Source: Scortum barcoo (taxonomy: Eukaryota > Chordata > Actinopteri > Centrarchiformes > Terapontidae). From it: DNA of 64,000 bases. Shown here one piece after another: positions 26,401-35,593 of this stretch. A model generated the notes under the pieces. The model made no database searches. It saw only the letters and a list, made by a program, of their open reading frames with translations, and was not told where the DNA came from. Position 1 is the first letter of the stretch; every line of letters starts with the position of its first letter. The DNA lies in NCBI GenBank assembly GCA_023238725.1, contig CM041550.1:7201044-7265043 (forward strand), read 5' to 3'. The position numbers were made by a program, and so were the translations under genes.

Positions 26401-29115
26401 CAGCTCGGACGCAGCCTATGAGCTGGCTGAGACGGTGAGGGCGCAGCGCGAGTGCCGCCTCCGGCCCCACTACAGCGACCCCATGCCAGCCGACGCCTCC
26501 AAGCGCAAACAGCTGGAGATGAAGATTGCTGCCGCCGCCAGACTCCATGGCCATCGCCGGGACCGAGACAGAGACCGAGACAGAGACAGCGGTGAGTACG
26601 AGACACGTGTGACAGATGTTTTCTTTGTGTAATCCACTGCATTTGTTATCACAGTTAAGCAACTTTTGAGCAAATGATGATTAAAAACTGAAGTTATAAT
26701 AAAGCATTAAGTAAGCAAATTAGCCAAGGGGCATCATTTAAGGCCCCACAATCCTTCACTGTGTCAGTTAGAAAAAGAGAAAATGTACAAATTGTTTATC
26801 TGCATCTGGATTCAAATCAGCATCAAAGCCAGTGCACAGTTATGCTGATTGGTTGACGGTTAAGAAAACTTCTATCAAGGAATAAAAAAACTTTTTCTGG
26901 TCGGATGCCATCAAATTTTCAAAGATTGGATGTTGGAATTTGCAAGTTTGTGTTGCAACTGAACAAGAAGGCCCTAAAGGAAGTTTATGTCAAGTAAACA
27001 CCCAAAAAGAACACAGAAACCATTTCCAAGGAAGTGTTTGGTATATAAAAAAAACCTCTCTGGCTCAGCCAAATGTTTCATGGTGGTTTTCAGGAGGAGT
27101 GATGAATAAAACAGTCTTCTGTTTTTGGCGGACACTGTTATGGTGGAAATGAGCGTGGCCTGGAGTATTTGTCTTGGAGGATTCAGGACAAAAAAAGAGT
27201 TTTGTTTGGACACCTCATGACATCTCTTGATCAATGACTCATTGATCATTCCTTGATCCCTGAGCTTTCCACCAAATTTCACTAAAATCTGTTTTAAAAA
27301 GTACTTTCAATTCTGTATAATAAAGGACTTGCAAAAGAAACATGGGTAAAAATGGTCAAAATAAAGTACCAGGGAGAGGTTTTTTTTTCTTTACTCACTA
27401 ATAGTGGTCAAACTTTAAAAACACATCCTTCATTGCCTATTATCTAACTCCTACGAGGTAGCCCTGAGGACATTACTACAACGTAATCAGAAAAGAAAAA
27501 AACATCAGTTAATTTAAAAGTCACCCAAATGTTGCTGAGCACTTAAACACACTCCCATCGATGTAATGGACTTCGTCACTGTAATTTTAAAAATGTGGGG
27601 GAAAAAACTGATTCTGACCCCGTCTTTGTATTGGGGGTCACGTCTCGATGCTTCCTTCCTGTGGATAATTACATGGGGCCCACTCTGTTCATAGATATAA
27701 TTATAAATGATATAATTACAGAACTACATGTCCTCATTACATCTCCATCACCTCATCAGGGAAGGTGAAACACGCTAAACTGTGAATGAACCTCCAGCTA
27801 AGCCTGAAATTTTTCAATCTGTCCCATTAAAAAGTCTGTTAAGAGCAATTAGTTTGCTTTAACGGGCAACTTAGTGTCATGTTTGTGAATATTTTGGCCT
27901 TTGCACCTACACACACACACACTTTTCACCTGCCAGTACTCTGCACTTCCCTTTCAACAGAAGCTCTTTGACTCTGGACGCCGGCCACAGTCTGTCAGTC
28001 AATATGGCGTATGCTAATGATGACCTTGTTGCTCTTTCAGGTAGATAAAGGGGACACTGACAAGCAGCAGTTTTTTTTTTCATCCATACCAAAAAAATGA
28101 TCATCATCCAACAGTTTCACATTAATAATTAATTAACACAACACCTGTATAATGAGCCAGGTGTTTGAGTGGAACATTTGAAACCATGGCAGCTCAGCAA
28201 ACACATACAGTCTCTTTGTTTGCACACACACACACACACAATAGTATTGACATACATGAAGACAAAGGTTAAACCCTTGACTGGAGGGTTAGGGATCTAA
28301 TTATTGGAGAAAGATGATATCTGTAATAGTTTCTTCAATTTGACATGACCAGTAATGACTAGTCCAGATTAAATGTGCGTTCATTAGGGAGGCTGCTGTT
28401 CATGCTGCCTGTGTGTGTGTGTCTTCATGCAGTGTGAATAACAAAGAGAGAGTAAATCCATGAGCACTAGTGAACCTGACCACGTTCACCTCCCTCTCCT
28501 CAGCTCCGGCGGCGATTCGCGGCCGCTCAGAGCCCCCCGGTGAGGAGCGGCAGGCGGGTCTGGGTGTGACCCGGTCCGGGCAGCATCGCTGGAGCACCAT
28601 CAGCAGCCTGAGCGCCGACAGCGGAGTGGTGGGCCTCAGCGATGAGCGGGAGGAGGAAGACAGCGAGCCTCGTCGCTACCGCAGGAGCCGGGGGGCTGAG
28701 GTGGAGCGGGTGGACAGCGGCATAGGCCCGGGTTTGTCCCGCACCTGGAAGAGACCGTCTGCCTCCCTCAGAGCCTGGGAGGCCCAGAGACCCTGTCCGG
28801 ACTGTGGACTGAGGGACGGGGCCTCCAAGGAGCGAGGGGAGCGCATGTGCGAACGCTGCTCCAAGCTGCGAACCGAGCGCAAGGAAGCCATCCTGGAGTT
28901 CCTCAACACGGAGTCGAGCTACGGCGAAGACCTGCGGATCATCAAGGAGGAGTTTTACTGCCCCATGCAGAGCGCCGGGCTGCTGACAGCCGAGCAGCTC
29001 GCCGTGGTGTTTGGGAACGTTCAGGAGCTGATAGACGTCAACGACCGCTTCACTGAACACCTGCAGGACAGCATCGACCAGGCCTTTGACCAGGTGACAC
29101 CCTCTCTCTCTCTCT

Positions 29116-29147
<32 letters not shown>

Positions 29148-31799
29148 CACACACACACAAGAGCACATATTAAATCTATCAGGGCTTCAACAAGGTGGTC
29201 TGATTTTTAATGCTCTTACGTTTTGAGGACTTACCAGTATTACATAAGTTACCTTCAGGGTCACATCTCTAAAGGCATTAAATGTCATGGTCTCTTTGGA
29301 ATGAAACTACCAACACTTTATTCTCATCTTCGCTAAACATTTCACTCTCATATTGACTCCAAATGGTCTCATTTTCTTAAAATGTAATAATAAAAATAAG
29401 TATTTAAGCTTCTTCAGTTTATTTGTACTGTACACAGACATTTCCATTGCAGTCAAAATTGTTAATGCAACAAGAAGTCAAGTAGGAGGGATGATAGGAA
29501 AGAGGAAAAAGAGGGGTTTAAATCCTGGGTTTCAAAATCTCAAAACAGCCTGACTCTACTGCCAAAGGATTTTTTTGTTTAATCTATAAACAGTTAAATA
29601 TCCTCCATGCAAAGACTATCGAAGACTATAAAAAAAGGGCACTGAAACCGGCTCTTGCTTTTATTGATAACCAGTGCAACACCTTTGGGATTGGTGGATT
29701 ATAATTGAATTTTTTTAGATCCATTAAGACTGCTAATTGTTGTCATGGAAAGGTCAGAGAAAGGTGCATTGCAATAATCAATTCAGATGTTACGAAAGCA
29801 TGCACAACTATTTCAGAGTCTGTAACAGATAAAATGGGACAGATCCTGATCCTGATTAAATTTTTTAAAAAGGCACATTTGTTAATATTCCTGATATGTG
29901 ACTCAGATGTTAGAGAGTTTCAGCCATTTTTTTTACTTTTTAATGAGACTGAAAGTTCTTTGTGGTGAGATTATTTTATCAAACGCTATTTCAAAGGTCG
30001 TGAATTAATATTCGGTCTTAATATTTAAGCCAGAATGAGCGAGAAGTCTTTGAAGTACTCAGAAAAAAAACATTTAAACTTCCAAGCAAATTGGACAAAC
30101 GCCATCCTGAGAATGGTTGTATGAGACTGTATTTTTTTAATTCTGGTGACATAATTCGTCCATTTCCATCGAGATACTGACACTCATTTCTAGAAAAAGC
30201 TGCTCTCTCATGACACGTGCAATGTGTTGGTGACTCTTTTTGCTTTGTCATCCCCCGATGTTCACCTGAAAGCCACTGTATGCTGTAACTTCAGAAATCA
30301 CTCAATGGTCATAAAACATTTCAACTGCTCGGTGTGTCCTTGTGGGAAAATATATCTGCCAAATATAGAATGTGTCCTGCATTCACATTGTACATTTCAG
30401 TTGTTTTATTTTATCTTTAAGACACAATAATGGACAACAATGTTCAGACAAACTGTACAAACATTGACTTGATCATTTTCTCTCGTGTGCTTGACCCCAG
30501 GGAGATGAAGATCTGCTGACGGTGTACATCGGGGAAATCTTTCTGGAGTTTGTCAACATGCTGCCGGCCTTCCAGACCTACTGCCTGCAGCAATCCACCT
30601 CGGTCAACATGCTCAACACGCTGGAGAAGGAGAAAGAGCTGCTCAGGTACACACACAGTACAAGCGTTCATCCTCCCATCAGCCTGTGTGATAGGAAAGT
30701 TACTCTGGGAGCTTTCTCTTGTTCCTGCCACGGCTGTTCTGCATTATTCTTAATGGAAAAGACAGCGGGTTATCACTTATTCACAAGAAGTTCTATTTTG
30801 AGAGTAGAGCAGCAATTGATTCATATTTTTAGACAGAACCACAGCTCACCCATGAGTCAGGCTGTCCTGTGATTCCCATTAATCAACTTTTAAAGAGTTT
30901 TCCCAGGACGTGAGCAGAATCGCTCCGTTCTTTAACTTCATTTTCCTCTCGTGTGTCTCTTCAGAATCTTCCTGGACGTTTCCCAGAACGACAACACGGC
31001 GCTGCGTCGCATGAACCTGCGCTCCTTCCTCATGGCGCCCCTCCAGCGCGTGACTAAATACCCGCTTCTGCTGAGCCGCATCATCAAGGTCACCCCCGAG
31101 TGCCACCCGGACTACACGCGCCTCCGCGAGGCCAAGAGCCGCGTGGAGTCCCACCTGGAGCACATCAACATGAAGACCAAGCAGGAGGGAAACGGCGTCA
31201 CCTGGTCCCTCCGCTCGTTCCGCCGAGACAGCCGCAAAAACCGGGAGGTCATCAACATAGAGATGCGAGAGGTGTCGATGAAGACGGTGGGCTGGGCGAG
31301 GGAGAACACGCGATTCGTCATGGAGGGGCCGCTCCAGCTTTCCCAGCCGGCGGATGGTCAGTGGATGAAGAAGGGCAGCAAGGCCCTCAAGTTCCAGAAC
31401 GTCCAGAGTCTGCTGATGGTGAGGACGCAGCGGGCCGGTGAAGCCCCGGAGCAGGGCACCGACCTGGGGGCGCAGGGGGATCAGGGGGAGGTCGGCGGAG
31501 AGAGCGTCCGAGACGGCGTGCTGGTTCTCATCAAGGACAAGAGCAGCGGGAAGTTCGCTGTGCTGAGGGAGCCCATCCGTCTGGGAAACTGTGTGGTGTC
31601 GACGGATCCCGACTGCGAGGACACGTTCGAGGTGCTCGACATCCGGCGCGAGTCTTTTGTTTTCCGCGCCTCGGACAAGTCTCGCACCCAGCAGTGGTTC
31701 CACCAGATTAAAAGGTACGCTCGAGACCTGGGCACCTGGAGGAAAAGACGCAACGCTTTGCCCAACATCATGATCAACACAAACCAGACCCGCTCCTGA
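15761..31799 (+). CDS. DH-PH Rho guanine-nucleotide exchange factor (six coding exons, 1223 aa, gene not assigned)
   Basis: Joined exons are 15761-17442, 24784-24985, 26375-26591, 28504-29093, 30501-30646 and 30965-31799. Every junction is GT-AG and in phase, for 3672 nt including TGA. The predicted protein has a Ser/Pro-rich, probably disordered N-terminal half (1 to about 790), a cysteine cluster C798, C801, C816, C819, a DH domain (about 825-1016) with the conserved region-3 motif LMAPLQRVTKYPLLL at 968-982, and a PH domain (about 1062-1200) with the C-terminal helix Trp at 1190. A 23-residue tail follows. DH domains load GTP onto Rho-family GTPases and the adjoining PH domain tunes membrane targeting and activity. 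The start was chosen because it is the first ATG in the long frame, has G at -3, and the exon has a 60-nt 5'UTR. The N-terminal half carries two conserved-looking motifs: ITSPEEIKQEVLRRLQLRR (about residue 275) and IPTFEEFKRMRQKE (about 343). The PH domain has a Gly/Glu/Gln-rich insertion (about 1101-1128). I cannot place it confidently in a named GEF subfamily. The fold call is firm; GTPase specificity is unknown. Confidence 0.93.
17512..17690 (+). mobile_element. fragment of a teleost AAGTAAAAGTAC-type interspersed repeat
   Basis: AAAGTCCTGCATTCAAAC, AAAAGTAAAAGCACTCAG, CTCAAGTAAAGT and TACTTTCCACCAGTG are hallmarks of an abundant fish repeat ending in TACTTTCCACCACTG. Internally deleted. 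It begins just past the first RhoGEF coding exon. Confidence 0.55.
18480..18853 (-). mobile_element. second copy of the same repeat, inverted
   Basis: Read on the minus strand from 18853: CAGTGGTGGGAG, GAGTAAAAGTCCTGCATTCA, TTAAGTAAAGTACTTAAG. It is in opposite orientation to the copy at 17512 in the same intron; 17523-17537 and 18769-18783 are reverse complements. Confidence 0.5.
19103..19126. repeat. (GT)n microsatellite
   Basis: About 12 GT units. Confidence 0.95.
20092..20175 (-). repeat. shorter antisense copy of the GATGAATCCTGCTGACTTTGG-type repeat
   Basis: On + it reads AATGTCAACCTCATGGTGGC, then GCAGCAGGATTGATCCTCTG, the reverse complement of the family seen at 13256. Confidence 0.45.
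20420..20850. repeat. AT-rich repeat-like region
   Basis: Strings of AATATAAAAGAATATAGAAT and AATATAAACACTGTAATGG resemble the body of the fish repeat family whose ends read ACTTTATTGATCCC (see 56350 and 63785). Low certainty. Confidence 0.3.
24560..24783 (+). repeat. long polypyrimidine tract ending in a splice acceptor
   Basis: About 220 nt are overwhelmingly C/T (CCTCCTCTCCCTCC style) with few purines. The tract runs directly into the CACCAG acceptor of RhoGEF coding exon 2. It is far longer than a normal 3' splice-site pyrimidine tract. Confidence 0.85.
24784..24985 (+). CDS. RhoGEF coding exon 2 (residues 561-628)
   Basis: The acceptor follows an exceptionally long pyrimidine tract and reads CACCAG|C. 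The donor is TGC|GTAAGG. The exon is 202 nt, enters in phase 2 and leaves in phase 0. It encodes a low-complexity segment containing a run of seven Gly codons written as GGA repeats. It contains a 14-bp perfect palindrome GTTGCCATGGCAAC at 24887-24900. The content is less diagnostic than the DH exons; the call rests on splice sites and phase. Confidence 0.78.
24887..24900. promoter_or_regulatory. X-box-like (RFX) palindrome inside a coding exon
   Basis: GTTGCCATGGCAAC is a perfect palindrome that fits the RFX X-box consensus GTNRCC-N2-RGYAAC exactly. It lies within RhoGEF coding exon 2; function is unproven. Confidence 0.35.
26228..26249. repeat. (CA)n microsatellite
   Basis: About 10 CA units in RhoGEF intron 3. 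Confidence 0.9.
26321..26334. promoter_or_regulatory. X-box-like palindrome just upstream of RhoGEF coding exon 3
   Basis: GTTGCTATAGCAAC is perfectly palindromic, with one departure from the RFX X-box consensus in the left half. It lies 41 nt before the acceptor. Confidence 0.3.
26375..26591 (+). CDS. RhoGEF coding exon 3 (residues 629-700)
   Basis: The acceptor is CCGGCAG|CAC and the donor is AGCG|GTGAGT. The exon is 217 nt, phase 0 in and phase 1 out. It encodes RRSSSDAAYELAETVRAQRE, a basic stretch, and a terminal Arg-Asp dipeptide run (RDRDRDRDRDS) written by a purine repeat. Confidence 0.82.
27228..27248. repeat. 21-nt perfect palindrome
   Basis: TGATCAATGA and TCATTGATCA flank a single C, in RhoGEF intron 4. 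AT-rich and cruciform-capable; no function assigned. Confidence 0.85.
28223..28240. repeat. (CA)n microsatellite
   Basis: About 9 CA units. Confidence 0.9.
28504..29093 (+). CDS. RhoGEF coding exon 4 (residues 701-897; cysteine cluster and DH start)
   Basis: The acceptor is CTCCTCAG|CT and the donor is GACCAG|GTGACA. The exon is 590 nt, phase 1 in and phase 0 out. It encodes an Arg/Ser/Glu-rich linker, then C798-P-D-C801 and C816-E-R-C819, then the first part of the DH domain from ERKEAILEFLNTESSYGEDL. A CT then CA microsatellite follows the donor almost directly. Confidence 0.92.
29104..29159. repeat. (CT)n(CA)n compound microsatellite next to a donor site
   Basis: A CT run turns into an interrupted CA run starting about 10 nt inside the intron after RhoGEF coding exon 4. 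Confidence 0.95.
29640..29930 (+). repeat. degenerate dispersed repeat in RhoGEF intron
   Basis: GGTGCATTGCAATAATCAAT, AAAGCATGCACAACTATTTC and TTAATATTCCTGATATG resemble an old abundant fish repeat (GCATTACAATAATC...AAAAGCATG type). Heavily mutated; family not named. Confidence 0.4.
30501..30646 (+). CDS. RhoGEF coding exon 5 (middle of DH domain)
   Basis: The acceptor is TTGACCCCAG|GGA and the donor is CTCAG|GTACAC. The exon is 146 nt, phase 0 in and phase 2 out. It encodes residues 898-945 plus part of Arg946, including YIGEIFLEFVNMLPAFQTYC, typical of the central DH helices. Confidence 0.92.
30965..31799 (+). CDS. RhoGEF last coding exon (end of DH, PH domain, stop)
   Basis: The acceptor is GTCTCTTCAG|A. 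It supplies the third base of Arg946 and runs to TGA at 31797-31799. It encodes the DH signature LQRVTKYPLLL and the whole PH domain, ending RRNALPNIMINTNQTRS. The exon is strongly GC-rich, ending abruptly in AT-rich 3'UTR. Confidence 0.95.
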
Positions 31800-33100
31800 G
31801 ACTTGACTATCCCTCAACCTTGATTACACTGTAAATAACCTGAATCCTTCTACTGCAAAAAAAACAACAAAAACTGACAAGAAGCATTTCTGAGCAACAC
31901 CACTGTTATAAATTGTTAGATTTCAGTGAAAAAAATCTTTCTCAACGTCTCGTAAGGGTAAGAGAGGGATACAGCACTTTTTTTCGTACAAAGCAAAACA
32001 AAGTGCGCCATACTATCATTAAATTATGTGTTAAAATTGAAGTTGTTAACATTGAAAAAAGTTTTAAAAAAATCAGATTCTTGGACAACCAAAAAACTTG
32101 GGCTGCGCTCGTCAGCCTTGATTGTAAAGACTGTTTGCTCTCAGAGGAAGGGAGCAGTAAATAAGGTGTGTCTGTTGAAAAGCATGACTGAACGTGACTG
32201 ACTGCGAAAAAGAAAAATTGTAATGTCATTTTTTTTTTTTTTTATACAAGACAGTGGTGTGGTGTGGGGGATGGGGTCGGGGTCGGACGTTTTGTTTTGG
32301 TCACATAGAGGTGGAGAAGCGTCCTGAGATCTTTGTGCAGTGGTTTGTTTGTCGTCACTGCCCTCTCCTGTCTGTGTGTCGCCCTCTACTGTACGCCGGC
32401 GGCAGAGCAGCTTTCACTGCCAGAGATGCAGTTGAGCAGGGCCTCTCGAACAGGCCCGAACAGACCTCCTGTATCACTGTGTTTAAAACGAGAACTCACA
32501 TAACAGCAATAATCTCTGCCAGTATCGAAACGAGTAGCTACTGTATATGCATTTGATTTCCCCTCGGCGTTCAGGTGTTTATTCCTGCCACAACATGCGC
32601 CGCTGATGTTGAGTTTCATTCGGCCGGCACGGCTCAAGTCTCAAACCCGATCGATAAAGCTTCCCCTCGTCGTCCAGACTCTGAGGAAGTCCTCGTTCTG
32701 ATTAAAGATAATAGTAGTGCCGTTAAAAGCAGTTCATGTAAAATCCAGTTATTCTCCTTTATGTTAACAACACGTCATCCAAGTAAAGTCAAACACCACA
32801 GTTTTACTCAATGAGTTTTTCAACCTTGGTTCGGGGCCTCATGTGATGTGGGGGCTATGGGGAGGGATATTTAATATTTGTATTGTTGATTAATCTGATC
32901 AATCAACTGGTTTACGAAATACTTAAAAATAGAAAAAAGAGGCAGTGTGTCCTCTAATTTCTTTGTTTTGTTCAGACCAACAATTCAAAAACCAAAGTTA
33001 TTTCATTTAAAATTAAAAAGGAAAAAAAGCAAGATTTGAAAGAGTGGAAGTAGAAAATGTTTGGCAATTATAAATAAATTACTGAATAAAAGTGATCATC
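31800..33100 (+). other. RhoGEF 3'UTR region with candidate poly(A) signals
   Basis: AT-rich non-coding sequence follows the stop. Two AATAAA hexamers occur close together at 33073-33078 and 33085-33090. A later ATTAAA lies at 34032-34037. Which one is used cannot be told from sequence. Confidence 0.4.
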
Positions 33101-35362
33101 AAAATTGCTGATTTTATGTCTTATCTACTAACCTACTGAGTTCATTTTAAATAAGCTGAAAATGTCATCATTTCTATCCAAAGCAGCCCTCTTCCCATGA
33201 CCCTGAAAGCAAAAAGTACAAATATCGTCTTTTTTTAAACTACCGTGATTACACTAAATCTCTCCGGCTGTTGAGGTCATTGAGCTGAAAAACTCTGATT
33301 ACTTGACGAACTCGCCTTGAAAAAGAGAAAAAAAAAAGTCCCAAACATCTCCTCGCCCTGACACGGTTTTAACTGTGTGTTATCACGTGACCTAGCAATG
33401 AGCTGTTGTGCCTTGGTACTCAATTACTGTTACGCTAAAACCTGTCACAGTAGCATTTGTCTCGGAGATGCGGACTCTGACTGCCCTCTGTTGGCGCCGG
33501 ATTGAGATCAACCTACAGGCAATATAATTATTCCTCTGACAGTCCCTGGCTGCTCACCCGATCCTCTCTCTTATTTTACTGTGGTTTTATTTATGAAGGC
33601 TTTATTTTATTTAATGCACTTTATTATGATTCAGCTCTCCAGTTCGACTGCTGGTAAAAACTGTCTTTCGCAGTCTTGTGTATTCACAGTTCTTCATGTT
33701 TCAAGGGAACCTAGTTAACCGAGGCTGATTTCAGCAGGTTGAAACCAAAACCTCTATTTAAGACTGAAGCTGTTTTTTTATGTTTGCTATACAAGTAGCA
33801 CTAGAAAAGGTAGCGAATCACTGTGTTTTGGAGGGCAGAGCTGCTCAACTCCACACCAATACTGCTGTGCTGTCGGAGGACACTGTTTCAGATCGACTCT
33901 TTCAAAATGTAAAAAAAAAAACAAAACAAAAACAAAGCCTGCTGAGTTGCATACGGTTTCTTTTTGATTTCCTCATTTGCATTTGAAAGACCTGGTGTAT
34001 TATTTCCCCAGTGTAATATATTGTGAAATATATTAAAAGATTTTAAACACGACCTCGCTGCTTGCGTTTTTCTGTGCGATGCGCTCCAAATGTAGAAATA
34101 TATTTACAGATACTTTAAGCGTCTTTAGGACATCTGATCCGAGGACAGGAATACACACAGTACAAGTGGAAACGCTCTAATGGCTCCGGGAAACAAAAGC
34201 ACAAGATGGAGAAGTGAATTATTTCTAGAAAATACAGCTGCACTACAGTTTAGAAGCAAACAGAAGCATTGATGCTGACAGCAGAAACAAACCTTCAAGA
34301 CATTTCTTTTAACGGATGATAAAAAAAAAAATCAAGAGGAACAGTTAACATGCAGTACACAACATGTGACTATTTTGTATTTGCTCATGGTTTTCCAGAG
34401 AAAGCTTCATCACCCAACAACCAAAACATTAAAATGGCACAACGGACGTATTCATTGGCACTTTTCTGTTCTGTTGGGAAAGAAAAAAAAAGACAGACAA
34501 ACGTATCTAACTAATCACAGAGTAGCTTATCGTGTGAAGTGCATCTTTGTCATTTCTTTGGCTCTATCTCTCCTGAAGCCCCATTTATGGAAATTAGGAA
34601 TGTGCACGTTAGGTTTTAATAATCAAAAACCAAACCAAGGCTTTGTTATTAAAGTCAGAAATGACCTGTTAAGAACGTTGTGAAGTTTATTCATTGGTTG
34701 CAACTTCCTTTTAGATTTATGGATTCTTGATTTAATCGTGTGATTGTTATATCAAATATTTTCTCCATAAATGAGGCTCCTGGATCTCTGTCTCCATTTC
34801 TTAAAAATAACCCAGAGTCCTAAGAAATACCACCAGATATCTGGTGAATAACACAAACACATTTCACTTTTTTTTTTGTTTTGTTTTTGTAAAAGAACAC
34901 AAAACATCCCTAAAGAATAAGCCCTGTGTGGCTGGAACAGCATCCGCCTGTCTTCTCGAATGACTCAAACATCGATATAATGTAATCTAATAATAAGAAG
35001 TGGACTGGTGCAAATCAGATGAAACGGTTGCAAAACCAACTCGGTGAAACAATAAACACATGAATCAGATGAAGCCGAGAACACGGACTTCCAAAAACCA
35101 GCGACAAACTGAACCATCGATCTTAAGCCTCTGAACGAGGGTGTCACCGTCTCCCACCCTTCTGACAGACTGACATCACTCTAAAACACTTCTCGTGCAC
35201 GCACTCGCACAAACACACACACAGACACGCTCACACAGTCTGTCCTCAGCTGCTGGGGCCTCAGGTAGATCCCTGGGTCTTGCCTTCCAGGTGGGGCTAA
35301 GGTGCAGCAGCCGTGGAGGGGTCCCTCCTCCGTCTCCCACAGCCAATCACCGCCCCCGAGCT
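33101..35362. other. convergent intergenic region / tsn 3'UTR
   Basis: No coding potential is seen. The right part is expected to be tsn 3'UTR read leftward. A minus-strand AATAAA (TTTATT on +) lies at 34686-34691, about 670 nt past the tsn stop. The two genes therefore end tail to tail within roughly 1-2 kb. Confidence 0.4.
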
Positions 35363-35593
35363 CTACTTATCCACGCCAGGCTCGGGCTCCTTGGCCAGCC
35401 CGCGGATGGACAGGTCGTAAACCACCTCCTCGATCTTCTTCACGTCATACTTGAGGCCGTCGTAGCGCTTCCGCAGCGGGTCGTTCTTCAGGTTGAGCAG
35501 GCGGAAGCCCGAGTCCAGCTCATTGATGAAGTTGGAGATGCGCAGCGGCCGGTTGTAGTCTCCGGCCGTGACGCTGTTTACTGCCAACCGTGA
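35363..35593 (-). CDS. tsn: tsn exon 6 (residues 152-227 and stop)
   Basis: The acceptor is CCCTCTAG|TCA. The exon encodes SRLAVNSVTAGDYNRPL, the conserved INELDSGFRLLNLKND block and YDVKKIEEVVYDLSIRG, then a divergent tail AKEPEPGVDK and TAG. Confidence 0.98.
   Translation of the reverse strand, partial: SRLAVNSVTAGDYNRPLRISNFINELDSGFRLLNLKNDPLRKRYDGLKYDVKKIEEVVYDLSIRGLAKEPEPGVDK

Noticed and set aside
30879..31817. Minus-strand frame of 312 codons
   Set aside because: Longest frame there, but it is antisense to the exon encoding the DH and PH domains, so it is a GC-rich shadow.
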